DNA from: HGM11788 sp964654945
Lineage (GTDB): Bacteria; Bacillota; Clostridia; Lachnospirales; CAG-274
Assembly: GCA_964654945.1 (NCBI GenBank)
Contig: CAZZLN010000006.1
Location: 1-59,663 of the forward strand
Direction of reading: 5' to 3'
DNA: 59,663 bases
The notes beneath the pieces were generated by a model. It was not told where the DNA came from, did not search any database, and saw only the letters and a list, made by a program, of their open reading frames with translations. The translations under genes were made by a program, and so were the position numbers. Every line of letters begins with the position of its first letter. Within the stretch, counting starts at the first letter, position 1. Shown piece by piece: positions 8,801 through 17,445 of this stretch.

Positions 8801-8801
8801 G

Positions 8802-8829
8802 AGGCATTGAAGCCTAAGCCTCAACGCCT
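8802..8829 (-). terminator. rpsT terminator
   Basis: AGGCATTGA (8802-8810) pairs with TCAACGCCT (8821-8829) with one G-U pair. On the minus strand the stem is followed by a T-rich run, CATTTTGTTTTT. It lies about 90 nt past the rpsT stop. Confidence 0.65.
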
Positions 8830-8919
8830 TTGTATGGAAATATTATAATACATAAATATTAAAATATCAATTACCATTTTTGATAATCTTTTAAAATTTT
8901 ATACTTCTTTTTAAGTAGA

Positions 8920-9183
8920 TTAAGCCATTTTATTTACGAGCTTTTCAAGCCTTGACTTCTTTCTTGAAGCATTGTTCTTGTGATAAACACCCTTAGAACA
9001 AGCCTTATCAATAGCCTTCTTAGCTGCATTTAACTGAGCTGTGGCAACAGTCTTGTCACCTGCCTTAACAGCAGCAACAACCTTCTTCATTGCAGTCTTA
9101 ACGGCAGAAGTAATCATTTTATTTCTTAATGTCTTTTTTCTGATAACTAAAATTCTCTTTTTTGCTGACTTAATATTAGCCAT
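8920..9183 (-). CDS. rpsT: 30S ribosomal protein S20
   Basis: Small-subunit ribosomal protein that binds 16S rRNA early in 30S assembly. The 87-residue basic helical protein begins MANIKSAKKRILVI and contains KNNASRKKSRLEKLVNK, both diagnostic of S20. RBS GGAGG sits ahead of the ATG. A hairpin in its leader (GCATAG/CTATGC at about 9256-9272) might take part in autoregulation, which is known for S20 in other bacteria. It is divergent from gpr, the same rpsT/gpr neighbourhood seen in many spore formers. Confidence 0.95.
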   Translation of the reverse strand: MANIKSAKKRILVIRKKTLRNKMITSAVKTAMKKVVAAVKAGDKTVATAQLNAAKKAIDKACSKGVYHKNNASRKKSRLEKLVNKMA

Positions 9184-9396
9184 TTTTATTCCTCCATAAA
9201 ATAAATCAAAATTTAACTGTTTCTGTGGTATAACCGGGTTAGAGGGTTTTAAAGCATAGAACGACTATGCTTCCCTGAAATAGCACTTTTATGATTATAC
9301 AAAATTTTTAAATGATTGTCAATGAATATTTTACAATTTTAAGGAAAAAATTTTATATATGTAAAATATTGATTTTTTATACCAAGGAGGCACAAT

Positions 9397-10377
9397 ATGT
9401 CGGACTTTTCACCCTATACGGACCTTGCAATAGAAATTGCCGAAAGCATAGCCGCAAAAGCATCTAAAATTGACGGTGTTGAAATAGCAGAAGAAAAATG
9501 TAATATTTCAGACACAGTTGTAACTGTTGTAAAGGTTACAAATGAAAAAGGCTCTGAGGCTATGGGAAAGCCAAAAGGAAATTATGTTACACTTGAAAGC
9601 CGTCTTATAAAAGAAAATGACAAAGAGGCACACGAAGAAATTATAAAAATTCTAAGTAAATATATAAAGTGGCTGTATCCTATTAATGAAAATTCCACTG
9701 TATTAGTGGTCGGTCTTGGAAATTCTCAGGTTACGCCGGATTCTCTTGGACCAAAGACAATAAACAGAATACTTGTAACAAGACATATTAAAGACACCAT
9801 TCCTCAGGATATAATACAATCAGTCAGCTCTGTTGCCGCTATTGCACCCGGAGTAATGGGTATTACGGGTATTGAAACCGTTGAAATAGTAAAGGGCATA
9901 GTGGAAAGAGTAGAGCCGGACCTTGTAATAGCAATAGATGCTCTTGCCGCAAGAAAAGTATCAAGAGTAAATTCTACTATACAGCTTGCAGATACAGGTG
10001 TAGCACCGGGGGCAGGAGTTGGAAACAAGAGAAAAACTATAGATAAAGAAAGTCTTGGTGTTCCCGTTATTGCAATAGGAGTTCCCACTGTTGTAGATGC
10101 GGCAACCCTTGCAAATGACACTCTTGACAGAATGATTGAAGCAATGCTCAATGAAACAGATAAATCAAATCCTTTTTATAATATGCTGGATAAAATGGCA
10201 GAGGAAGAAAAATATCAGCTTATTACAGAAGTACTTTCTCCCTATGCAGAAAATATGTTTGTTACGCCAAAAGAGGTAGATGCAGTTATTGAAAACCTTG
10301 TAAATATTATTTCAAATAGTATAAATATAGCTCTGCACCCCGGTATTAATAACAATGATATAAGCAGATACAAATAA
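9397..10377 (+). CDS. gpr: Germination protease (GPR)
   Basis: Spore protease that degrades small acid-soluble proteins at germination (peptidase family M63/A25), made as a zymogen in the forespore. The 326-residue protein opens with FSPYTDLAIEIAE, which resembles the pro-region and cleavage site. It has the core GLGNSQVTPDSLGPKT (about 107-122), IAPGVMGITGIET and DALAARKVSRVNSTIQLADTG motifs. Length is slightly below the Bacillus enzyme. RBS AAGGAGG is strong. A forespore sigma-G promoter would be expected, but I could not find a clear one. Confidence 0.93.
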   Translation: MSDFSPYTDLAIEIAESIAAKASKIDGVEIAEEKCNISDTVVTVVKVTNEKGSEAMGKPKGNYVTLESRLIKENDKEAHEEIIKILSKYIKWLYPINENSTVLVVGLGNSQVTPDSLGPKTINRILVTRHIKDTIPQDIIQSVSSVAAIAPGVMGITGIETVEIVKGIVERVEPDLVIAIDALAARKVSRVNSTIQLADTGVAPGAGVGNKRKTIDKESLGVPVIAIGVPTVVDAATLANDTLDRMIEAMLNETDKSNPFYNMLDKMAEEEKYQLITEVLSPYAENMFVTPKEVDAVIENLVNIISNSINIALHPGINNNDISRYK

Positions 10378-10406
10378 AAGAAGGGGTTATAAGCTTCTTT
10401 TATTCT
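10374..10406. terminator. Bidirectional terminator between gpr and the lipoprotein gene
   Basis: AAAAGAAG and CTTCTTTT form the stem over a short G-rich loop, with A and T runs on its outer sides. It can serve the convergent genes on both strands. Confidence 0.55.
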
Positions 10407-10846
10407 TTAACTTCATTGTAGTCATATTCGGTTTTATCACCATTATCATCAATAAGCACAAGCTTTTTCATATCATCTTCAAATTCAACAGTATATGTTT
10501 TTATATTATCTTCATTTTCAGCAAGAGCAAGAGCTATTGTTTTGCCGTTTGAAACAAGAGAATATGTACCTGTATATTCGCTTTTGTCCTCGTCTACAGC
10601 AGTAAAATAATTATTTGCCTTAAAATTAATATACCGGGCATCATTTGTCCATAGTCCCACAAGGGATTTTTCAAGCTCAGCGTCAGGGTCATCTTCATCA
10701 GCAGTTTCATTTTCTGTTTCGGTTTCTTCCAAATCTGAATTGTCAGTATATTCTGTAGTAATTTCCGTATCAGAAACATTATTTTCTTCACAGCCTGTAA
10801 GCATAATGACAAAAGCCGCCATTAAAACTAAAATATATTTTTTCAT
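10400..10846 (-). CDS. Small lipoprotein, lipocalin-like C-terminal half
   Basis: Predicted lipoprotein of 148 residues. The signal peptide ends in the lipobox LTGC (Cys about 19), giving a lipid-anchored extracellular protein. Residues 20-60 are an acidic Thr/Glu/Asp-rich linker. Residues 60-148 (LVGLWTNDARYINFKANNYF...GTYSLVSNGKTIAL) look like the small beta-barrel domain of DUF5640-type lipoproteins, in which a GxW motif opens the barrel. The function is unknown. Good RBS GGAGGAT. No operon partner is obvious, although it follows the lyase gene in the same direction with a 26-nt gap and may be co-transcribed. Confidence 0.7.
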   Translation of the reverse strand: MKKYILVLMAAFVIMLTGCEENNVSDTEITTEYTDNSDLEETETENETADEDDPDAELEKSLVGLWTNDARYINFKANNYFTAVDEDKSEYTGTYSLVSNGKTIALALAENEDNIKTYTVEFEDDMKKLVLIDDNGDKTEYDYNEVKE

Positions 10847-10872
10847 AATTATCCTCCGTAATTTTAACTCTG

Positions 10873-13053
10873 TTAAAGAAGTCCCTCATCTGAAGCAGCC
10901 TTATAAAAAGCCGCAACAGGAATCATCATTTGTGCAAAGCTTTTGGTTCCTACATTTCCAACCATTACAGTGTCTTCAATAATATTTTTTGACATAGAAA
11001 TTTTTGGAGCAGAATTTGCCATAATATGTTTAAGAGTAGGAATACCTTTTACTATATATTTTTTATTGCCTGTAAGCTCATAGGCAATGGCAAGAGCCTC
11101 TAAAACAGTTGGATTAATACTAAGACGCTGTAAGCTTGGAAGCTCCTTATAATAGAAAAGACCGCATTCAAGCATTGCATTATCGCATAAATCATCAACT
11201 GCTCTTAAAATCATATTTTTTATTTTTTCATCAGGTCTGATTCTGTAATATCTCATAAGGCTTCCGACTGCAACCCCAATCATAAACACAACCCTTATTA
11301 AAGTGTTATCGGTATAGGCAGAAAGCCACAAACCATATTTATTTTCCCATTGCTCAAAATGACCTACAATCCAATCACATTTTTCAAGCCATTTTTCGTC
11401 ATTTGTTTCGGTATAAAGTGCAGAAAGGCTCCTTAATGCCCAGCCGGTTTCTCTTGCACTCATATCTCCGGGCTGATTAAATTTTGGAGTTTCAAGAATT
11501 TTTAAAATATTATTTCCTATACCAATAGCTGTATTATATGCTGCCTTGTTACCGGTAAAATGATAGCAGTCAAGAAGTCCCTCAACCCACTGATGAGAGC
11601 ATACGATTTTTCCGTTTACGGTATGACTGTTTGTATGCTCATACTGTCCTCCGTAAATAAGAGGGTTGTCACTGTAATGACATACATCAACATCAATCCA
11701 ATGGCTGCAGGCAGCAATATTATAATCCAAATATCTTCTTACGCCTGTTCTTATAAACTGCAATGTGCAGGCATGAGGAAAATCGTATTCATTATTTGTC
11801 CACACAAGCTTTCCGCCGCCTCTGCCCTGTTCTGTATAGACTGTATCAGCGGCATCTCCCCAGTTCATCATACCATAGCATCGTGCGTGTTCATCTGCTT
11901 TTCCTATTATAAAATTTTCAACATCATAATTTTTGTTGTTGACAAAAACATCTGTAAAAACCTCTGATTTTTTAAAAATTTCAGGCTCTAACAAAGGTCT
12001 GTCAGGCATCTGATATATTATAGAATGATTGTTTATGTCATAAATATCCATATTGGGACAATGAAATAGAAAATCAATTTTCTGCTCCCTTGCCATACCG
12101 CTTTCCATTTTTACACCGTCAGATATTTCGGGAACAAGCATAACTTCTATTCCCTCTTTATTTACGTTAACTGCCTTTGGAAAATTCTGCTGAGCCTGAT
12201 ATATAGTTGCACAAATACCCATTTCATCATCAGTATAATCACCAAAAAATGTTCCGTAAAACACTTCTGCAAAATGTTCATTTGGTTCATTTTTAAGAAA
12301 TTTGGCATCAACATAAATCCTTGCTTCATCACCTGTTATAAATTTTGTTTTGTAATTTGAATGAGCAGCAGTATGCTTTGATACACCCTTCAGAGCTTTA
12401 GAAGCTTTAATGCTATAGCTTTTTATTTCAAGAGCATCATCTGTTGTATTTATAATTCTTGGAGCAAGCTCAAAATAGGGCTTATTAAGATATATTGTAA
12501 GTGTCAGTTCATTTTCATAAATATTCTGATTGTTCAGAATATAATTTCCCTTACATTTTAATATAAGGCACAAATTGCCGATTTCCTCAATTTCCCACTT
12601 ATCGGCTTTAAAATCATATTTATTTCCTTTTTTATCCTCAAGGTGTGGATAAGAAATATCAATATTGTATTTTTTATTATATAAAATATATTCAAATATT
12701 TTATTTTTATCCTCGGACAGCTTAATTTCAAGACGGCCATTGTCAATAACATTGTTTTTAAAATTAATTCCGTTTTTGAAATTATAAAAGCTTTCTGAAT
12801 TTATATCAACAAAATATTCAGCAGATTTATTTGCCTTTATATCGGCAAAAAATCTGGCAAAAAGCCATTTTATACTTCCGTCATCCCAATAGCCTGTTGC
12901 CAAAAGCTGATAGGGCACAGTATTTTTGCTGCTGTTTTTAACAGCAATTTTGTTTATATCAAAGGCTATTCCTTTTTTTAAAGGAACACCAACATAACAA
13001 GGCTCATTAATTCTGTCCACAGCATATAATTTTTCAAAATTAAGTTTTATCAT
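10873..13053 (-). CDS. PcRGLX/YetA-like polysaccharide lyase family protein
   Basis: Protein of 726 residues resembling the exo-rhamnogalacturonan lyase (PcRGLX)/YetA family. The N-terminal RIFT-barrel region (about 1-110, VPLKKGIAFD...YWDDGSIKWLFARF) is followed by a beta-rich central domain and a C-terminal alpha/alpha toroid (about 400-726) with SHQWVEGLLDCYHFTGNK and RETGWALRSLSALY, typical of this group. There is no signal peptide, so it would act on oligosaccharides already imported. Known members cleave at rhamnose-glucuronate type linkages in pectin or gum side chains, but the substrate here is unproven. An ABC importer operon lies just upstream on the same strand with a short gap, but its type suggests amino acids, not sugars. 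Confidence 0.75.
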   Translation of the reverse strand: MIKLNFEKLYAVDRINEPCYVGVPLKKGIAFDINKIAVKNSSKNTVPYQLLATGYWDDGSIKWLFARFFADIKANKSAEYFVDINSESFYNFKNGINFKNNVIDNGRLEIKLSEDKNKIFEYILYNKKYNIDISYPHLEDKKGNKYDFKADKWEIEEIGNLCLILKCKGNYILNNQNIYENELTLTIYLNKPYFELAPRIINTTDDALEIKSYSIKASKALKGVSKHTAAHSNYKTKFITGDEARIYVDAKFLKNEPNEHFAEVFYGTFFGDYTDDEMGICATIYQAQQNFPKAVNVNKEGIEVMLVPEISDGVKMESGMAREQKIDFLFHCPNMDIYDINNHSIIYQMPDRPLLEPEIFKKSEVFTDVFVNNKNYDVENFIIGKADEHARCYGMMNWGDAADTVYTEQGRGGGKLVWTNNEYDFPHACTLQFIRTGVRRYLDYNIAACSHWIDVDVCHYSDNPLIYGGQYEHTNSHTVNGKIVCSHQWVEGLLDCYHFTGNKAAYNTAIGIGNNILKILETPKFNQPGDMSARETGWALRSLSALYTETNDEKWLEKCDWIVGHFEQWENKYGLWLSAYTDNTLIRVVFMIGVAVGSLMRYYRIRPDEKIKNMILRAVDDLCDNAMLECGLFYYKELPSLQRLSINPTVLEALAIAYELTGNKKYIVKGIPTLKHIMANSAPKISMSKNIIEDTVMVGNVGTKSFAQMMIPVAAFYKAASDEGLL

Positions 13054-13087
13054 AATATAATTCTCCGAATAAATTTATTGCTATATA

Positions 13088-13867
13088 TCACAATGAATTG
13101 CCTCTTTCCAAGCTTATTCTGTTAAATATATTTAATATTTCATCAACAGATGTGTTTTTCTTTCTCTGTTCATCAAGATCCATTATGGTTTTACCCTCGT
13201 GCATCATAACAAGCCTGTTGCCATAGTTAAGTGCAAACATAAGATTATGGGTAACCATAATTGTAGTTATATTTTTTTCTTTAACAACCTTATTTGTTAT
13301 TTCCATAATTGTATCTGCCGTCTTAGGGTCAAGAGCTGCAGTATGCTCATCAAGAATAAGAAAATCAATAGGTGTCATAGTGGACATCAAAAGAGCCATA
13401 GCCTGACGCTGCCCGCCTGAAAGCAGACCAACCTTAACATAAAGCTTGTCCTCAAGTCCAAGATTGAGCTGAGATAAAAGCTCTCTGTAATAATTTATTC
13501 TTTTTTTATCAGTACCCCATTTTAAGCCAAAAGCCTTTCCCTTGTTGTCTGCAAGAGCCATATTTTCAAGAATAGTCATTGATGAGCAGGTACCCATTGA
13601 CGGGTTCTGATAAACCCTGCCTATTTTTCTGTGACGCTGAAATTCCTTTAAGCTGTTTATACAATCACCGTTTATTAAGATTTCACCGCCGTCAATAGGA
13701 ATTGAACCGCATATAATATTCAAAAGTGAGGTTTTGCCTGAGCCGTTGCTTCCTATTATGCTTATAAATTTTTTATCCTCTACCGTAAAATTAAAGTTAT
13801 TAAAAAGCTGGGTCTGGTTTACAGTGCCTTTATTATATATTTTGTTTATGTTTTTAAGCTCTATCAT
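13088..13867 (-). CDS. ABC transporter ATP-binding protein (TrpZ-type)
   Basis: ATPase subunit of a three-part importer. Walker A GSNGSGKTSLL (about 39-49), ABC signature LLSGGQRQAMAL (about 148-159), Walker B FLILDEHTAALD and the switch His in MVTHNL are all intact. The EHTAALDPKTA variant is typical of the ATPases paired with ABC_sub_bind-type receptors (the TrpXYZ/YufO-like group). It overlaps the permease gene by 4 nt. 259 residues is a normal length. Confidence 0.85.
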   Translation of the reverse strand: MIELKNINKIYNKGTVNQTQLFNNFNFTVEDKKFISIIGSNGSGKTSLLNIICGSIPIDGGEILINGDCINSLKEFQRHRKIGRVYQNPSMGTCSSMTILENMALADNKGKAFGLKWGTDKKRINYYRELLSQLNLGLEDKLYVKVGLLSGGQRQAMALLMSTMTPIDFLILDEHTAALDPKTADTIMEITNKVVKEKNITTIMVTHNLMFALNYGNRLVMMHEGKTIMDLDEQRKKNTSVDEILNIFNRISLERGNSL

Positions 13868-14739
13868 TTGTCCTCCCCCTTTCTGAAATTGCTGATTACA
13901 AGAATAATGAGGAAAAGTGCACCTGTAATAAGCTTCATATAGTTAGGATTAAGACCAAATGAAATAGCTATGGCTACACAAGCCTTATACACAACAGAGC
14001 CTATAATTACTGCACCTGTTGTTTTTAAAGGAGTGATTTTTGCAAACACATTTATACCTATAATAACAGAGGCAAGACCAATAACCATTGTGCCTGTGCC
14101 CATACTTATATCAAAAAATCTCTGCTGCTGACACATTACACAGCCTGAAAGAGCAACAAGGGCATTTGCAATTGTAAGACCGACAATTTTTACAACACCG
14201 CTGTCTTTTGCAAGAACCGTAACAACCTTTTCGTTATCTCCGACTGCTCTTAAAAGATAACCTGATTTTGTTTTCATATATAAATCAAAGAGAATTTTTG
14301 TAATCATCATTATTATAAATATAACAATTATTTTTGAAAACTCCTGTGGTATAAATTCAAGATTATTAAAAGGCGACAATGTAAAAATATTATCATTGCT
14401 GAAAAGAGGTATATTAGCTTTGCCGTCAGCAATAAGAAGATTTACTGAATAAAGCATTGTCATAGTGATAATGCCTGAAAGCAAATCTCTTACCTTAAAT
14501 TTAACGTGAATTATACCTGTTACAAAACCTGAAATTCCTCCTGCAATAAATGCCAATGGAAGTGTAATATAAGGATTTATACCCTTTGTCACTAATATGG
14601 CACAGACAGCAGCTCCCAGAGGAAAGCTGCTGTCTACAGTCAAATCAGGAAAATCAAGTATTGTGTATGTAATATATATACCAAGAGCCAATATAGCATA
14701 TATAAAGCCCTGTTCCAAAATACTTATAACCAGTTCCAT
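13864..14739 (-). CDS. ABC transporter permease (TrpY-type, BPD_transp_2)
   Basis: Membrane subunit of 291 residues with about eight hydrophobic segments. The motif LDFPDLTVDSSFPLGAA (about 27-43) and GYLLRAVGDNEKVVTVL mark the PF02653 permeases that pair with ABC_sub_bind receptors. It is encoded between receptor and ATPase: 15 nt after the receptor stop, with a 4-nt overlap into the ATPase. Substrate inference (tryptophan/tyrosine or another small amine) comes only from the family. Confidence 0.85.
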   Translation of the reverse strand: MELVISILEQGFIYAILALGIYITYTILDFPDLTVDSSFPLGAAVCAILVTKGINPYITLPLAFIAGGISGFVTGIIHVKFKVRDLLSGIITMTMLYSVNLLIADGKANIPLFSNDNIFTLSPFNNLEFIPQEFSKIIVIFIIMMITKILFDLYMKTKSGYLLRAVGDNEKVVTVLAKDSGVVKIVGLTIANALVALSGCVMCQQQRFFDISMGTGTMVIGLASVIIGINVFAKITPLKTTGAVIIGSVVYKACVAIAISFGLNPNYMKLITGALFLIILVISNFRKGEDK

Positions 14740-14754
14740 ATTAACCCCTTTTTA

Positions 14755-15744
14755 TTATTCAGCTTCTGTTGCCTTATCCTTTAAGTTTTCAGGCACACTT
14801 AAACCAAGCTTAGTTAAAGCATCATTGTTTACATATAAACTGTATTCGGTAATAGTTTCAAAAGGTATATTTGAAATATCTTCTCCGTTTAACACCTTTG
14901 CCGCCATAGCACCTGTCTGCTTTCCTAAAGCAACATAATCAAGTCCTTCTGTAGCAACACAGCCGTTTTTAACCTGTTCAATTTCACTTCCGAATACAGG
15001 AATATTAGCATTGTTTGCAGCATCAAGCACTGTAGGAAGTGCAGCTACAACAGTGTTGTCTGTTAAATTTGAAATACAGTCAACCTTTGTAACAAGGTCA
15101 GAAACTGCCATAGGAATATCTGCCTGCTGAGAAATACCGCTTTCTACTATTTCAAAGCCATAGTTTGGAGCAAGCTCCTTATATTCAGCAATTGCACTTA
15201 CTGAATTGGTTTCGCTTGTTGTATATAATATACCAATCTTTTCAGCATCAGGCATAAAATCTCTTATCATCTGAAGCTGAGCATCAACTGCAAGCTTATC
15301 ACTTGTGCCTGTAGTGTTGCCTGTTGAAGAACCGTCTTCATTTGCAAGCTGAGCTGCAACAGGATCGGTAACTGCTGTGTAGATTACAGGAATTTTACCC
15401 TCTGCCGCATTAAAAGCTGCCTGAGCCATAGGAGTTGCTACTGCACATATAAGGTCAACCTTGTTTCCAACCATATTCTGTGCTATCTGATTTGTAACTG
15501 CCATATCTGCCTGAGCATTCTGAAAATCATATGTAACATTTTTGCCTTCTTCAAAACCGGCTTCTTTCATACCCTCTTTAAAGCCTGTAACACAGTTATC
15601 AAGTGAGCCATGTGCCGCAAACTGAGCAATACCAACTGTTACATTCTGTTCAGGTGATGTTCCTTCATTGTTTGATGAACCACAGCCGGAAAGCATAGAA
15701 ACAGTAAGCATACCTGTTACCAATAATGATATAATTTTTTTCAT
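14755..15744 (-). CDS. ABC transporter substrate-binding lipoprotein (TrpX-type)
   Basis: Lipid-anchored receptor of 329 residues. The signal peptide has lipobox MLSGC (Cys about 21), followed by a low-complexity linker and an ABC_sub_bind (PF04392) domain beginning VTVGIAQFAAHGSLDNC. The blocks ICAVATPMAQAAFNA, IPVIYTAVTDPVAAQL and KIGILYTTSETNSV are the family's ligand-binding and hinge segments. Members include TrpX of streptococci, under T-box control in some species. No such leader is visible here. First gene of the importer operon; RBS GGAGGAATTAATT ATG. Confidence 0.87.
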   Translation of the reverse strand: MKKIISLLVTGMLTVSMLSGCGSSNNEGTSPEQNVTVGIAQFAAHGSLDNCVTGFKEGMKEAGFEEGKNVTYDFQNAQADMAVTNQIAQNMVGNKVDLICAVATPMAQAAFNAAEGKIPVIYTAVTDPVAAQLANEDGSSTGNTTGTSDKLAVDAQLQMIRDFMPDAEKIGILYTTSETNSVSAIAEYKELAPNYGFEIVESGISQQADIPMAVSDLVTKVDCISNLTDNTVVAALPTVLDAANNANIPVFGSEIEQVKNGCVATEGLDYVALGKQTGAMAAKVLNGEDISNIPFETITEYSLYVNNDALTKLGLSVPENLKDKATEAE

Positions 15745-15815
15745 AATTAATTCCTCCTTGATATATATTATATTTTTATAATATTTTATAGATTATATCA
15801 TAAAACTTTAGTGAT

Positions 15816-16001
15816 TTAAAGTTTATTTTCATTAATTTTTCTGATATTTTTTTCAACCTTTGATCTGGGAAGCATAACAATATGACCGCAGCCGCAGCAT
15901 TTTATTTTTAAATCCGCTCCTATTCTAAGCACCTCCCATTGTTTTGTTCCGCATGGATGCTGTTTTTTCATTGTTAGAATATCGCCTATTTTTATATCCA
16001 T
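15816..16001 (-). CDS. DUF951 family small protein
   Basis: 61-residue protein of the DUF951 (YyzM-like) family, whose function is unknown. It starts MDIKIGDILTMKKQHPCG and carries C-x-CCGCG-like cysteines (HPCG at 16-19 and CCGCG at 35-39), suggestive of a metal site, plus the invariant LPRSK near the end. Members often sit near ychF or ribosomal genes. Here it is divergent from yebC. Confidence 0.8.
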   Translation of the reverse strand: MDIKIGDILTMKKQHPCGTKQWEVLRIGADLKIKCCGCGHIVMLPRSKVEKNIRKINENKL

Positions 16002-16139
16002 AATAAATCCCGACTTTCACTAATATTTTTATGATATAAGTATACAACATATTTTTTAAATAATCAACTTGCATTATTTATATTTTCGTGATAAAATCAA
16101 TTTATATGTCTTATACAAATGGAAAGTTGAGGTTTTAAT

Positions 16140-16865
16140 ATGAGTGGACATTCTAAATTTGCCAATATTAAGCATAAAAAAGAAAAAAATGATGCTGCAA
16201 AGGGTAAAATTTTTACGGTAATAGGTCGTGAACTTGCAGTTGCAGTTAAAGCAGGCGGTCCTGACCCTGATTCTAACTCAAGATTAAGAGATGCTATTGC
16301 TAAGGCTAAGTCTAATAATATGCCTAATGACACTATTGAAAGAAGTATTAAAAAGGCGGCAGGCAACCTTGATGCAGTAAATTATGAGGCTATTACCTAT
16401 GAAGGCTATGGACCTAAGGGCATTGCAGTTATAGTTGAAGTTTTAACTGACAATAAAAACCGTTCTGCAGCAAATGTCAGAAGTGCATTTACAAAGGGCG
16501 GAGGAAATATGGGCACAAGCGGCTGTGTAAGCTTTATGTTTGATAAAAAGGGTCAGATTATTATTGAAAAAAATGAAGATATTGACTCTGAAGAACTTGA
16601 AATGGCTGCTATTGAAGCAGGTGCCGAAGATATTAATGAAGAAGATGAATGCTTTGAAATTTTAACTGCTCCCGAGGATTTTTCAGCAGTAAGAGAAGCT
16701 CTTGAAAAAGCAGGCTTTGAGATGGCAGAAGCAAATATTTCCATGATTGCTCAGACTTATACCCAATTGACTGATGATGAAGATATTAAGAAAATGAATA
16801 AGCTTCTTGATATGCTTGATGATGATGACGATGTTAAAAATGTATATCATAGCTGGGATGAGTAA
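16140..16865 (+). CDS. yebC: YebC/PmpR family transcriptional/translation factor
   Basis: Three-domain protein of 241 residues. Family hallmarks are MSGHSKFANIKHKKEKNDAAKGKIFT at the N terminus and the central blocks NMPNDTIERSIKKAAG and YEGYGPKGIAVIVE, with an acidic tail. YebC proteins were named as transcription regulators, and more recent work links family members to translation of poly-proline stretches. ATG follows the weak RBS GTTGAGG. It appears monocistronic, followed by the Cys-rich microprotein 86 nt on. Confidence 0.92.
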   Translation: MSGHSKFANIKHKKEKNDAAKGKIFTVIGRELAVAVKAGGPDPDSNSRLRDAIAKAKSNNMPNDTIERSIKKAAGNLDAVNYEAITYEGYGPKGIAVIVEVLTDNKNRSAANVRSAFTKGGGNMGTSGCVSFMFDKKGQIIIEKNEDIDSEELEMAAIEAGAEDINEEDECFEILTAPEDFSAVREALEKAGFEMAEANISMIAQTYTQLTDDEDIKKMNKLLDMLDDDDDVKNVYHSWDE

Positions 16866-16951
16866 ATATATATAAACAGGTGCTTTTAATCTGTTTTTCA
16901 ACATCTGCATATTTGATTTATTTTATGATATAATAAACTGAGGTGATTATA

Positions 16952-17101
16952 ATGGGAACTATAATAGTGGGTATTATTCTTGGAATAATTGTTATAATTG
17001 CAGTTTATTCTTATGTAAAGGGGTTAAAAAAAGGCGGCTGCGGCTGCGGTTGCGGCGGTTGCAGTAAAAACTGCACACAAAGTAATAATAAAAAGGAATA
17101 A
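16952..17101 (+). CDS. FeoB-associated-type Cys-rich membrane microprotein
   Basis: 49-residue protein. One membrane helix (residues 3-20, nearly all Ile/Val/Gly) is followed by a short basic stretch and a Cys-rich cluster GGCGCGCGGCSKNC (28-41, five cysteines), then a polar tail. This matches the FeoB-associated Cys-rich protein family (PF12669). The ATG has RBS GAGGTG six bases upstream. Such proteins are usually encoded after feoB, but no feo gene lies nearby, so a metal role is an inference. It is preceded by a possible -10 (GATATAAT). Confidence 0.8.
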   Translation: MGTIIVGIILGIIVIIAVYSYVKGLKKGGCGCGCGGCSKNCTQSNNKKE

Positions 17102-17117
17102 TTTTTCATTTTACCCC

Positions 17118-17146
17118 TTTACAAACACAAAAAATTAATATATAAT
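17118..17146 (+). promoter_or_regulatory. Promoter of the ileS T-box transcript
   Basis: TTTACA (17118-17123) and TATAAT (17141-17146) are separated by 17 bp, close to the vegetative sigma-A consensus. The T-box leader starts soon after. Confidence 0.7.
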
Positions 17147-17164
17147 AATGTAGTTCAATGCTTG

Positions 17165-17418
17165 ATTAAACACTATAGTTGGGACAGTAAATATATATTA
17201 ATTCCACAGAGAGTCGGACTGCGAATTTTTCGTATGCTGAAAGTCCGATGATGCGTATATATTAAAAATCACCCATACTGTGGCATACCCAAAGGTTAAA
17301 ACCAAGTAGGCTATGACGTTATTCCGCGTTACGGAAACAAGAGAGGATATGTTTTTAACATATCAATTCAGGTGGTACCACGCTGATGCGTCCTGTTAGG
17401 ATGTATCAGCTTTTTTAT
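17165..17418 (+). promoter_or_regulatory. T-box leader, isoleucine-specific
   Basis: Transcription attenuator sensing uncharged tRNA-Ile. Stem I landmarks are CAGAGAGTCGG (about 17207) and GCTGAAAGTCCG (about 17236). The specifier codon ATC sits in AAAATCACCC (17268-17270). The T-box sequence AGGTGGTACCACG (17370-17382) presents UGGU to the ACCA end of tRNA-Ile. The terminator GCTGATGCGTCC...TATCAGC TTTTTT (17382-17416) follows and competes with the antiterminator. It is directly upstream of ileS. Confidence 0.95.
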
Positions 17419-17445
17419 TATTTATTTCTTATTGGAGGTAAGACG

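Noticed and set aside
9324..9360. Sigma-G promoter for gpr
   Set aside because: GAATA is present at 9324, but no suitable CATNNTA lies at the needed spacing.
10873..13053. Grouping the lyase with the ABC importer upstream as one sugar-uptake system
   Set aside because: The importer has an ABC_sub_bind receptor and TrpY-type permease, a type linked to amino acids, not to oligosaccharides.
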